A DNA stretch of 24,394 bases, taken from NCBI GenBank assembly GCA_905215625.1, contig CAJMQQ010000043.1:1-24394 (forward strand), written 5' to 3'. Both the position numbers and the translations under genes were made by a program. The DNA is from an uncultured bacterium (GTDB lineage: Bacteria; Bacillota; Clostridia; Lachnospirales; Lachnospiraceae). The number at the start of each line of letters is the position of its first letter. The stretch's first letter is position 1. Of this stretch, positions 9,582-17,018 are shown one piece after another. The notes under the pieces were generated by a model. The model was given only the letters and a program-made list of their open reading frames with translations. It was not told the DNA's origin and did no database searches.

Positions 9582-9610
9582 ATTCTACATGAAATGGGAG
9601 TAGATTTCAA
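9582..9610 (-). promoter_or_regulatory. dnaA promoter
   Basis: On the minus strand TTGAAA (9610-9605) and TAGAAT (9587-9582) are spaced by 17 bp. The expected transcription start is near 9575. A 9-bp inverted repeat, AGTATTAAT (9549-9557) and ATTAATACT (9573-9581), covers this start, and a DnaA-box-like AAATCCACA lies at 9536-9544. The arrangement would suit repression by DnaA or another factor; that is inference. Confidence 0.65.
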
Positions 9611-9899
9611 GGAAATAGGGAAAATTATGTGGAAAACTTTGTGAGAATCTTGTGGAAACTATGTGTACAAGCTGTGTATAAACAAAATAGGGATCACTTA
9701 TCAACATATTGTGGAAAAGGATAAGTGGAAATTTTAAACATCGTAAATTGGCAGAAAATTACTGGGAAAAATCGATAACCATGTGGAAATTATAGAGTTA
9801 TCCAAGTAGTTATCCACAACTTATCCACACTTTGGGGATAACATTATGTAAATTAACAATTAGACCCTGGAAAGAAGGGAAAGATTTCTGAAATTCTAC
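9611..9899. other. oriC: oriC: DnaA-box cluster upstream of dnaA
   Basis: The space between the divergent dnaA and rpmH units contains a DnaA-box cluster. Consensus TTATCCACA occurs at 9810-9818 and 9821-9829. Near-matches are TTATCCAAG (9798-9806), TTATCAACA (9698-9706), TGGGGATAA (9833-9841, reverse) and several TGTGGAAAA-type boxes in reverse orientation (for example 9629-9637 and 9710-9718). The strand switch of coding direction at this point supports it as the origin. No gene is seen between 9524 and 10010. Confidence 0.9.
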
Positions 9900-9928
9900 T
9901 TGACGAAGCCCCATTCCTTCGATATAAT
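9900..9928 (+). promoter_or_regulatory. rpmH promoter
   Basis: TTGACG (9900-9905) and TATAAT (9923-9928) are spaced by 17 bp. It lies about 80 bp ahead of rpmH and is the likely start of the rpmH-rnpA-yidD-yidC-jag unit. Confidence 0.82.
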
Positions 9929-10010
9929 CAAGAAGATGTTTACCTAAAATAGTCGGAATATGTTCACCCATATTCTTAAAAGATAGTAATCAGAGGAGGT
10001 GCGCCAGATT

Positions 10011-10145
10011 ATGAAAATGACATTTCAGCCGAAAAAGAGACAGAGAGCAAAGGTTCATGGCTTCAGAGCTAGAATGAGCAGTGCAGGCGGAAGAAAAGTC
10101 TTAGCTGCCAGAAGAGCAAAAGGAAGAGCTAAATTAACCGCTTAA
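10011..10145 (+). CDS. rpmH: 50S ribosomal protein L34
   Basis: A 44-residue, highly basic protein beginning MKMTFQPKKRQRAKVHGF and ending in AKGRAKLTA is the complete bL34 ribosomal protein of the large subunit. The GFRARM and AGGRKVLAARRAKGR segments are the family's hallmark. A strong AGAGGAGGT lies 10 bases upstream (9992-10000). It is the first gene of the rightward unit next to the origin, in the conserved rpmH-rnpA-yidD-yidC order. An attenuator-like hairpin follows at once. Confidence 0.97.
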   Translation: MKMTFQPKKRQRAKVHGFRARMSSAGGRKVLAARRAKGRAKLTA

Positions 10146-10153
10146 TGAACGAG

Positions 10154-10181
10154 AGGCCGCAAGAGATTGTGGCCTTTTTTT
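10154..10181 (+). terminator. Intrinsic terminator/attenuator between rpmH and rnpA
   Basis: AGGCCGCAA (10154-10162) pairs with TTGTGGCCT (10167-10175) with one G-U pair around a GAGA tetraloop, and seven T follow (10175-10181). It lies between two genes normally co-transcribed, so partial termination would leave more L34 mRNA than rnpA mRNA. That role is inference. Confidence 0.85.
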
Positions 10182-10197
10182 GACCCAGGGAGAATGA

Positions 10198-10542
10198 ATG
10201 AAGCGTTTTAGTTCGATTAAAAAAAACAAGGATTTTCAAAGAATTTATGAGACAGGAAAATCCTATGCAAACAGACAGTTGGTCATGTATGTATTAGAAA
10301 ACAATATGGAAGATACCAGGATTGGAATTTCTGTCAGTAAAAAGGTGGGAAATAGTGTAGTTCGGCATCACATGACCAGATTAATAAGAGAGATATTTCG
10401 TTTAAACAAACCGAACATCCGGCAGGGGTTAGACATCATCGTAGTTGTCAGAGTGGCAGCGAAAACATCCGATTATAAACATTTAGAAGGCGCATTTTTG
10501 CACCTGTGCGGACTGCATAACATTAAATTAGAATCGAAGTGA
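10198..10542 (+). CDS. rnpA: Ribonuclease P protein component
   Basis: RnpA is the protein subunit of RNase P, which removes the 5' leader of pre-tRNA together with the catalytic RNA (not in this window). The 114-residue length is normal. The N-terminal FSSIKKNKDFQRIYETGKS and the central KKVGNSVVRHHMTRLIREIFR segment define the family. The usual RNR motif reads RHHMTR, keeping the outer Arg residues but not the middle Asn-Arg pair. A GGGAG lies five bases before the ATG. Its stop overlaps the GTG start of yidD by four bases. Confidence 0.94.
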   Translation: MKRFSSIKKNKDFQRIYETGKSYANRQLVMYVLENNMEDTRIGISVSKKVGNSVVRHHMTRLIREIFRLNKPNIRQGLDIIVVVRVAAKTSDYKHLEGAFLHLCGLHNIKLESK

Positions 10543-10763
10543 ATCTTATGATAGCAAAACTCTTTATTTTATTGATTCGGGGATACCAGATTTTTTTGTC
10601 CCCATTAAAAGTCAGCATTCACTGTATTTACACGCCTACGTGTTCTCAATACGCCATTGAAGCACTCCAGAAGTACGGCGCTGTAAAAGGTACTTGGTTG
10701 GCCTGCAAGAGAATTCTTCGCTGTAATCCTTTTGCAGATGGCGGTTATGATCCAGTTCCGTAA
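10539..10763 (+). CDS. yidD: Membrane protein insertion efficiency factor YidD
   Basis: This 74-residue protein shows the YidD signature: a hydrophobic N-terminus followed by YTPTCSQYAIEALQKYG, a cysteine at CKRILRCNPF and the terminal GGYDPVP. YidD assists YidC-dependent membrane insertion and attaches to the inner membrane face through its amphipathic N-terminus. The proposed start is GTG at 10539, overlapping the rnpA stop; ATG at 10548 (71 residues) is an alternative, and neither has a strong ribosome-binding site, which fits translational coupling to rnpA. Confidence 0.93.
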   Translation: MNLMIAKLFILLIRGYQIFLSPLKVSIHCIYTPTCSQYAIEALQKYGAVKGTWLACKRILRCNPFADGGYDPVP

Positions 10764-10781
10764 CTTTTAGGAGGTATTTCA

Positions 10782-12035
10782 TTGTTAGTATTAACTAAAT
10801 CCCACGACTTTTTTTCATTTGGTCCGGTTGCTGATATTTTAGGCTGGATCATGGAACTTCTGTTCCGTTTTACCAATGTGTTTGGTATTATGAACATTGG
10901 TTTGAGCATTATCTTATTTACATTGGTAATCAAATTGATTTTATTCCCGCTGACTGTTAAGCAGCAGAAGTCTTCTAAGCTGATGGCTGTTATGCAGCCT
11001 GAGATGAATGCGATTCAGCAGAAATATAAAGGCAAGACTGATCAGCAGTCTATGATGATGCAGCAGCAGGAAATGAAAGCAGTATATGAAAAATATGGAA
11101 CATCCATGACTGGCGGCTGTGTGCAGATGCTGATTCAGATGCCGATTTTGTTTGCTCTGTATCGGGTTATTATCAACATCCCGGCATACGTTCCTTCTGT
11201 AAGAGTATTCTTTGACAATGTGGTAAATGCCATCGGCGGTATGAACGCAGCAGAGGCGCTTACAAAGTTTGCTACCGATAATAACATTTCTATGGCAACG
11301 ATTAAGGCGATTACGGATAATGACAAAATCGTCGATTTACTGTATAAGCTGACTCCAGCACAGTGGACAAGCTTACAGAGCGTATTCCCGCAGGCTCAGG
11401 AAGTAATTGCAGAAAATGCAATGCAGATTGAGCAGATGAACTCCTTCTTAGGCATTAATATGGGAGTAGCCCCATGGCAGGGATTTATGCCAAACCTGGC
11501 ATGGATTATCCCGATTCTTGCTGGTCTGACCCAGTGGTACAGCGCGAAGCTGATGAGTGCCAACAGCAGTGCCGCAACAGATGAAAATGCGCCGGGCGCA
11601 GCAATGATGAAGTCTATGAACATCTATATGCCGTTAATGTCTGTATTTTTCTGTTTTACTTTCGCATCTGGTATTGGTCTTTACTGGGTTGCCAGCAGCG
11701 TGTTTACTATTATCCAGCAGTGGGCTGTTAATGCACATTTAAATAAAATGGATATTGATGAACTGATTAAGCAGAATTTAGAGAAGGCCAATAAAAAGCG
11801 TGCAAAACAGGGACTTCCTCCAGTGAAGCAGAATCAGAATATGAGCCAGGATTGGAAACATATTCAGGAAGTGAATGAGAAAAAAGAAGCTGTCAGAATG
11901 GAAAAGATTGCAAAGAGCCAGGAGCACGCAAAAGAAGCTACGGAATATTACAATCAGAATGCGAAACCAGGAAGTCTGGCGGCAAAAGCAAACATGGTAA
12001 AGATGTATAACGAAAAGAACGAGAAACATAAATAA
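10782..12035 (+). CDS. yidC: Membrane protein insertase YidC/OxaA/SpoIIIJ family
   Basis: YidC inserts proteins into the membrane alone or with Sec. The start is a TTG at 10782 with AGGAGG seven bases upstream. Predicted membrane segments lie at about residues 37-57, 112-133, 236-256 and 281-315. There is no lipobox cysteine, unlike SpoIIIJ. The conserved groove arginine of Gram-positive YidC appears as Lys51 (TLVIKLILFPL). The loop between the second and third segments is long (about 134-230). The cytoplasmic tail after 320 is basic and rich in Lys, Gln and Glu, suited to ribosome contact. Length 417 suits a Clostridia YidC. Confidence 0.94.
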   Translation: MLVLTKSHDFFSFGPVADILGWIMELLFRFTNVFGIMNIGLSIILFTLVIKLILFPLTVKQQKSSKLMAVMQPEMNAIQQKYKGKTDQQSMMMQQQEMKAVYEKYGTSMTGGCVQMLIQMPILFALYRVIINIPAYVPSVRVFFDNVVNAIGGMNAAEALTKFATDNNISMATIKAITDNDKIVDLLYKLTPAQWTSLQSVFPQAQEVIAENAMQIEQMNSFLGINMGVAPWQGFMPNLAWIIPILAGLTQWYSAKLMSANSSAATDENAPGAAMMKSMNIYMPLMSVFFCFTFASGIGLYWVASSVFTIIQQWAVNAHLNKMDIDELIKQNLEKANKKRAKQGLPPVKQNQNMSQDWKHIQEVNEKKEAVRMEKIAKSQEHAKEATEYYNQNAKPGSLAAKANMVKMYNEKNEKHK

Positions 12036-12051
12036 TCAGGAGGGGTTTGCT

Positions 12052-12723
12052 ATGGAGATGATTACAGTTTCTGCAAAAACAGTGGATGAAGCAGTAACAA
12101 AGGCGTTAATCCAGTTGGAAACCACCAGTGATAAGCTGGTTTATGAAGTGGTTGACAAAGGCAGCACAGGATTTTTAGGAATCGGTGCAAAGCCGGCTGT
12201 TATCAGAGCCGGCAAGCAGGAAACCATTGAAGATAAGGCAAGAGAGTTCTTAAAGCAGGTATTTGAGGCAATGCATCTTCCGGTAGAGATTGAGATTTCC
12301 TATGATGAAGAAGAAAAGGAAATGTCCATTAACTTAACTGGAGACGATATGGGCATCCTGATTGGAAAAAGAGGCCAGACTTTAGATTCTCTTCAGTATC
12401 TGGTAAGTATGGTGCTGAATAAGGAGAGCGAAGGATATTTAAGAGTGAAACTGGATACGGAAAATTACCGGGCCAGAAGAAAAGAAACCCTCGAAACATT
12501 GGCAAAGAATATTGCTTATAAGGTAAAGAGGACAAAGAGAAGCGTTTCTTTAGAGCCTATGAATCCTTATGAAAGAAGAATTATCCATTCTTCACTCCAG
12601 AATGATAAGTATGTGACCACCAGAAGCGAGGGAGAAGAACCGTTCCGTCATGTTGTAATCTTCTTAAAGAAAGATGTAAGTAGGAAAGAACGCTATTCCA
12701 GCAAAGAGAAAAAAGAAGCATAA
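12052..12723 (+). CDS. jag: RNA-binding protein Jag/KhpB (Jag-N, KH, R3H)
   Basis: The 223-residue protein has three domains in order: Jag-N at about 1-53 (ending GSTGFLGIGAKPA), a KH domain at about 75-135 with the GKRG loop at 105-108, and an R3H domain at about 150-210 with the Arg175-xxx-His179 motif in YERRIIH. KhpB/Jag partners with KhpA as a global RNA chaperone and affects cell elongation in pneumococcus. It lies 16 bp after yidC with AGGAGGGG at 12038-12045, so yidC and jag are co-transcribed. A terminator follows. Confidence 0.95.
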   Translation: MEMITVSAKTVDEAVTKALIQLETTSDKLVYEVVDKGSTGFLGIGAKPAVIRAGKQETIEDKAREFLKQVFEAMHLPVEIEISYDEEEKEMSINLTGDDMGILIGKRGQTLDSLQYLVSMVLNKESEGYLRVKLDTENYRARRKETLETLAKNIAYKVKRTKRSVSLEPMNPYERRIIHSSLQNDKYVTTRSEGEEPFRHVVIFLKKDVSRKERYSSKEKKEA

Positions 12724-12742
12724 TAACAGATAGAAAAAGCAG

Positions 12743-12800
12743 ATGCTGTCGGGATTGTCTAGGGGTTTATAAAACCACTGACAGCCAGACAGCATTTTTT
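12743..12800 (+). terminator. Terminator after jag, with alternative stems
   Basis: ATGCTGTC (12743-12750) pairs with GACAGCAT (12788-12795) and six T follow (12795-12800). A second GACAGC at 12780-12785 can pair with the same left arm, and an inner GGTTT/AAACC hairpin (12764-12776) lies within. It ends the rpmH-jag unit before mnmE. The competing pairings could allow partial read-through; that is inference. Confidence 0.8.
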
Positions 12801-12827
12801 ATAAAAGTCAGCCAGAAAGGAATATTC

Positions 12828-14201
12828 ATGAAAAGAGAGACAATCGCAGCTATTGCAACGGCCATGAGCAATTCCGGAATTGGAATTATCCGAATCAGCG
12901 GGCCGGAAGCGTTTGAAGTTGCAGACAGAATTTTTGTCCGGAAGAATGGAAGAAGTTTAAAAGAAGAAAAGGCCAATACCATTCATTATGGGTTTATCCA
13001 GGATGGAAACGACCGGTTAGATGAAGTCCTGGTAATGGTGATGAAGGCGCCCCACAGTTATACGGCAGAGGATACGGTGGAAATAGACTGTCACGGCGGT
13101 ATTTTTATGGTAAAGAAAATTCTGGAACTGGTAATCAAAAGTGGAGCAAGAGCAGCAGAGCCGGGAGAATTTACCAAAAGAGCGTTTTTAAATGGCCGGA
13201 TTGATTTGTCTCAGGCCGAAGCGGTTATGGATGTGATCCAGGCAAAAAATGAATATGCATTAAAGAGTTCTGTCAGTCAGTTGAGCGGCGCGGTATCCAG
13301 AAAAATTAAAGAACTGAGAGAACAAGTCTTGTATGAGATCGCGTTTATTGAATCTGCATTAGACGATCCGGAACACATATCTTTAGATGGATATGGGGAA
13401 AAAATTCTGCCAGAGTTAGAAGAATGGCTGAAAAAGGTAAGACACCTGCTGGCTTCTGCAGACAATGGAAAGGTAATGACCGAGGGGGTTAAGACGGTTA
13501 TTTTAGGAAAACCCAATGCGGGAAAGTCTTCTCTGATGAATGTGCTGATTGGAGAAGACAGGGCGATTGTAACGGAAATAGCCGGAACAACCAGAGACAC
13601 CCTGGAAGAGAATATTTACCTTCACGGCATCAGTTTAAATGTAGTAGATACTGCTGGAATCCGGGAAACAGAAGATGTGGTGGAAAAGATCGGAGTGACC
13701 AGGGCGAGAACGGCAGCGGAATCTGCAGATTTGATTATTTATGTAGTAGACGGTTCCCGTCCGTTAGATGAAAATGATGAGGAAATTATGGAGTTTATCC
13801 GGGATAAGAAAGCAGTCGTTTTGCTGAATAAAACGGATCTGGACATGGTGGTAACAAAAGAAGATCTGGAAAAAAAGTCTTCCCACAGGGTTATTCCAAT
13901 TTCTGCAAAAGAGCAGATTGGTGTGGAAGACTTAGAAGAGGCAATTAAATCAATGTTCTATCAGGGCGAGATTGGCTTTAATGATGAAGTCTATATTACC
14001 AACATCCGTCAGAAAGAGGCACTGGAAAATACCGTAAAAAGCCTTGAAATGGTGAAACAAAGTGTTTTGGATGGAATGCCGGAAGATTTTTATTCCATTG
14101 ATTTGATGGATGCATACAGCCAGTTGGGATTGATCATTGGAGAAGAAGTAGGCGAAGATTTGGTCAATGAGATTTTCAGTAAATTCTGTATGGGAAAATA
14201 A
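12828..14201 (+). CDS. mnmE: tRNA modification GTPase MnmE
   Basis: MnmE works with MnmG to make the 5-carboxymethylaminomethyl (or aminomethyl) group on the wobble uridine of several tRNAs, using GTP hydrolysis and K+. The N-terminal tetrahydrofolate-binding domain covers about residues 1-118. The inserted G domain has G1 GKPNAGKS (227-234), AGTTRDT (252-258), DTAG (274-277) and NKTD (334-337). The C-terminal CMGK (454-457) carries the conserved catalytic cysteine. The 457-residue length is normal. AAAGGA lies upstream of the ATG. Its stop codon is part of a very long hairpin before mnmG. Confidence 0.97.
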   Translation: MKRETIAAIATAMSNSGIGIIRISGPEAFEVADRIFVRKNGRSLKEEKANTIHYGFIQDGNDRLDEVLVMVMKAPHSYTAEDTVEIDCHGGIFMVKKILELVIKSGARAAEPGEFTKRAFLNGRIDLSQAEAVMDVIQAKNEYALKSSVSQLSGAVSRKIKELREQVLYEIAFIESALDDPEHISLDGYGEKILPELEEWLKKVRHLLASADNGKVMTEGVKTVILGKPNAGKSSLMNVLIGEDRAIVTEIAGTTRDTLEENIYLHGISLNVVDTAGIRETEDVVEKIGVTRARTAAESADLIIYVVDGSRPLDENDEEIMEFIRDKKAVVLLNKTDLDMVVTKEDLEKKSSHRVIPISAKEQIGVEDLEEAIKSMFYQGEIGFNDEVYITNIRQKEALENTVKSLEMVKQSVLDGMPEDFYSIDLMDAYSQLGLIIGEEVGEDLVNEIFSKFCMGK

Positions 14202-14250
14202 TTGTAACAGTTCAGCTATGCGAAGATGTATGGCTGAACTGTTACAATTA
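14199..14250 (+). other. Long hairpin at the mnmE stop / mnmG leader
   Basis: Positions 14199-14216 and 14233-14250 are perfect 18-base inverted repeats that include the mnmE stop codon. The 16 bases between them can extend the stem as RNA (with G-U pairs) down to an AAGA loop, giving about 24 pairs in total. Only a weak T-rich tract follows (TTGTTTAAACCGTTTTG), so it is not a classical terminator. It could be a processing or mRNA-stability element, or a poor terminator between mnmE and mnmG. Confidence 0.7.
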
Positions 14251-14287
14251 AGCTTGTTTAAACCGTTTTGATAAGTTGGAGGAAAAA

Positions 14288-16195
14288 ATGCCATATTTAG
14301 AGGAAACTTATGATATTGTAGTAGTAGGAGCCGGACACGCCGGCTGTGAGGCGGCTCTCGCAGGAGCCAGACTGGGATTCGAGACAATTATGTTTACGGT
14401 CAGCGTAGACAGTATTGCATTAATGCCTTGTAATCCCAATATAGGAGGAAGTTCCAAGGGACATCTGGTACGGGAGCTGGACGCATTGGGCGGAGAAATG
14501 GGAAAAAACATTGATAAAACCTTTATCCAGTCCAAGATGTTAAATGAATCCAAAGGCCCTGCTGTGCATTCATTAAGAGCGCAGGCAGATAAACAGGATT
14601 ATACCAGACATATGAGAAACACTCTGGAGAATACGGATCATTTAACGATTCGCCAGGCAGAGGTATCGGAGCTTATTGTGGAAAATGGGGCAATTACAGG
14701 AGTAAAAACCTACTCCGGCGCAGTTTACCATGCAAAAGCGGTTGTACTTGCTACGGGAACGTATCTAAATGCCCGCTGTATTTATGGAGATGTCAGCAAT
14801 CCAACCGGCCCTAATGGCCTGCAGGCAGCCAATCATTTAACGGATTCTTTAAAGGCTCACGGAATTGAAATGTTCCGTTTTAAAACAGGCACTCCGGCCA
14901 GAGTGGATAAAAGAACTATTGATTTTTCTAAGATGGAAGAGCAGAAGGGGGATGAACGGATTGTGCCGTTTTCCTTCTCTACGGATCCGGAGACGGTTCA
15001 GAAAGATCAGGTATCCTGCTGGCTTACCTATACCAATGAAAAAACTCATCAGATCATTCGGGATAATCTGGATCGTTCTCCGCTATTTTCTGGAGCGATT
15101 GAAGGAACTGGTCCAAGGTACTGTCCGTCTATAGAAGACAAAATAGTAAAGTTTCCTGATAAGGAACGGCACCAGGTTTTTGTGGAGCCAGAAGGGCTTT
15201 ATACCAACGAGATGTATCTGGGAGGAATGTCCAGTTCCCTTCCGGAAGATGTCCAGTATGCCATGTACCGAACGGTTCCTGGATTGGAACACGTGCAGAT
15301 TGTCCGGAATGCCTATGCGATAGAATATGACTGTATCAATTCTTTGGAATTGAAATCTTCACTGGAATTTAAGAAAATATCCGGATTATTCAGCGGCGGC
15401 CAGTTTAATGGAAGCTCCGGTTATGAAGAAGCGGCTGTACAAGGATTTATGGCGGGCGTTAATGCAGCTATGAAAATAATGGGAAGAAAACCAGTGGTAT
15501 TAGACCGTTCCCAGGCGTATATCGGAGTGTTGATTGATGATTTGGTAACCAAAGAGAACCATGAACCTTATCGTATGATGACTTCCAGAGCAGAGTACCG
15601 TCTGCTTCTGCGTCAGGATAATGCAGATTTAAGACTCCGGAAAATTGGCTATGAAATCGGCCTGGTAAGCAAGGAAGACTATGAAAAATTATTGGAGAAA
15701 GAAGCTGCGATAGAAACAGAAGTGGAGCGTTTGAACCATACGAATATTGGAGCAAATGCGAAGGTTCAGGAGTTTTTAAGCGGACATGAAAGTACGCCTT
15801 TAAAAACAGGAGCTACATTGGCAGAACTGGTGCGCAGACCAGAACTCGACTATTTTATGTTGACTGAAATAGATAAAGATAGACCAGAGTTAAATTGGGA
15901 TGTCCAGGAACAGGTTAACATAAATATTAAATATGAGGGATATATTAAACGGCAGATGCAGCAGGTGGCACAGTTTAAAAAGATGGAAGGAAAAAAACTT
16001 CCGGAAAATTTCGATTACTCTGTCGTAAAGAGCCTGAGAAGAGAAGCGATTCAGAAGTTAAATCAATTCCAGCCCGTGTCAGTAGGCCAGGCTTCCAGAA
16101 TTTCCGGCGTATCACCGGCAGATATATCGGTATTATTAGTATATTTAGAACAGGCCAGACAGGAAAGAAAAATGGCAGAAATGGAGAATCAATGA
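14288..16195 (+). CDS. mnmG: tRNA uridine 5-carboxymethylaminomethyl modification enzyme MnmG (GidA)
   Basis: MnmG is the FAD-containing partner of MnmE in wobble-uridine modification. The dinucleotide-binding motif GAGHAG is at residues 14-19. Other family blocks are visible: ATGTYL, GPRYCPSIEDKI, FVEPEG and the C-terminal helical segment ISGVSPADISVLLVYL. The start is the ATG at 14288: GGAGG (14278-14282) lies five bases upstream, and an in-frame TTG at 14276 is part of that ribosome-binding site, so the longer form is unlikely. This gives 635 residues, a normal length. Its stop overlaps rsmG by four bases. Confidence 0.96.
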   Translation: MPYLEETYDIVVVGAGHAGCEAALAGARLGFETIMFTVSVDSIALMPCNPNIGGSSKGHLVRELDALGGEMGKNIDKTFIQSKMLNESKGPAVHSLRAQADKQDYTRHMRNTLENTDHLTIRQAEVSELIVENGAITGVKTYSGAVYHAKAVVLATGTYLNARCIYGDVSNPTGPNGLQAANHLTDSLKAHGIEMFRFKTGTPARVDKRTIDFSKMEEQKGDERIVPFSFSTDPETVQKDQVSCWLTYTNEKTHQIIRDNLDRSPLFSGAIEGTGPRYCPSIEDKIVKFPDKERHQVFVEPEGLYTNEMYLGGMSSSLPEDVQYAMYRTVPGLEHVQIVRNAYAIEYDCINSLELKSSLEFKKISGLFSGGQFNGSSGYEEAAVQGFMAGVNAAMKIMGRKPVVLDRSQAYIGVLIDDLVTKENHEPYRMMTSRAEYRLLLRQDNADLRLRKIGYEIGLVSKEDYEKLLEKEAAIETEVERLNHTNIGANAKVQEFLSGHESTPLKTGATLAELVRRPELDYFMLTEIDKDRPELNWDVQEQVNINIKYEGYIKRQMQQVAQFKKMEGKKLPENFDYSVVKSLRREAIQKLNQFQPVSVGQASRISGVSPADISVLLVYLEQARQERKMAEMENQ

Positions 16196-16935
16196 ATTCT
16201 GAATTTGAAACATTAATGAGACAGGGAATGGAATCCATCGGAGTTTCTTTGTCAGATAAGCAGATAGAACAGTTTTACCGGTATTATGAGATGCTGATAG
16301 AAACCAATAAGGTAATGAATCTGACTGCAATTATAGAACTTCCAGAGGTAGTATCCAAGCATTTTGTGGACAGCCTTGCACTGGTAAAAGCTGTGGGAAA
16401 TTTATCGGAGCAGGAGTGTTCTGTGTTTGATGTAGGTACGGGGGCAGGATTTCCTGGAATTCCGTTAAAAATTGCATTTCCTAATTTAAAGATCATCTTA
16501 CTAGATTCTTTAAATAAGAGAGTGAAATTTCTGCAAAATGTAATTGAAGAGCTGGGACTGGAGAAAATTTCCGCTATTCATGGAAGGGCAGAGGATTATG
16601 GAAGTAAGTCTGATTATCGAGAACAATACGATTACTGCGTATCAAGGGCAGTTGCAAATCTGTCAACGTTATCGGAATATTGCCTTCCTTTTGTGAAAGT
16701 AGGCGGGAAATTCATTTCTTATAAATCCGGTTCAATAGAAGAAGAACTGACACAGGCAAAGGGAGCAATTAAGCTTTTGGGAAGCAAAACTCAAAAAGTA
16801 GTAAAGTTTTCTTTGGAAGAGATGGATACAGAAACGGCGGCAGAACGTTCCTTTGTGATTATTGAGAAGAAAGAGCCAATGTCTAAAAAATATCCGAGAA
16901 AAGCAGGATTGCCATCAAAAGAACCGTTAAAATAA
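16192..16935 (+). CDS. rsmG: 16S rRNA (guanine-N7)-methyltransferase RsmG (GidB)
   Basis: RsmG methylates G527 (E. coli numbering) of 16S rRNA using S-adenosylmethionine; loss gives low-level streptomycin resistance in several bacteria. The SAM-binding motif DVGTGAGFPGIP is at residues 80-91 and the family segments MNLTAI and KHFVDSL precede it. Length 247 is normal. The start overlaps the mnmG stop (ATGA), indicating coupling. It is the last gene of the mnmE-mnmG-rsmG run, ending at a two-way terminator that contains a parS site. Confidence 0.96.
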   Translation: MNSEFETLMRQGMESIGVSLSDKQIEQFYRYYEMLIETNKVMNLTAIIELPEVVSKHFVDSLALVKAVGNLSEQECSVFDVGTGAGFPGIPLKIAFPNLKIILLDSLNKRVKFLQNVIEELGLEKISAIHGRAEDYGSKSDYREQYDYCVSRAVANLSTLSEYCLPFVKVGGKFISYKSGSIEEELTQAKGAIKLLGSKTQKVVKFSLEEMDTETAAERSFVIIEKKEPMSKKYPRKAGLPSKEPLK

Positions 16936-16948
16936 AATATATGGTTAA

Positions 16949-16999
16949 AAAAGGTTCTGTCTAAAATGTTTCACGTGAAACATTTTAGCAGAACCTTTT
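16949..16999. terminator. Two-way terminator between rsmG and the hydrolase gene, with parS at its tip
   Basis: AAAAGGTTCTG at 16949-16959 pairs with CAGAACCTTTT at 16989-16999, and after a one-base bulge (16960) the stem continues into a perfect 28-bp palindrome 16961-16988, giving about 25 pairs. The A-run on the left and T-run on the right make it suited to stop transcription from both rsmG (plus) and the converging hydrolase gene (minus). Confidence 0.8.
16967..16982. promoter_or_regulatory. parS: parS site 1 (ParB-binding centromere site)
   Basis: TGTTTCACGTGAAACA is a perfect 16-bp palindrome matching the Firmicutes chromosomal parS consensus with the CACGTG core. It is about 1.2 kb from parA and about 7 kb from oriC. 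It is embedded in the tip of the rsmG terminator stem. Confidence 0.92.
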
Positions 17000-17018
17000 G
17001 CTTATAGACAGTGAAAAC

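Noticed and set aside
9524..9610. N-terminal extension of DnaA by 29 residues from an ATG at 9610
   Set aside because: It would translate through the dnaA promoter, is hydrophobic and unlike DnaA domain I, and lacks a ribosome-binding site; the ATG at 9523 has one and gives the normal length.
14199..14250. Insertion sequence or MITE end at the mnmE/mnmG hairpin
   Set aside because: No target duplication and no second copy in the window; kept only as a hairpin.
14276..14287. MnmG start at TTG 14276
   Set aside because: That TTG overlaps the GGAGG ribosome-binding site of the ATG at 14288.
15288..15300. CACGTG in mnmG as a third parS
   Set aside because: Only the 6-bp core matches; the flanks (GGAA and CAG) do not form the palindrome.
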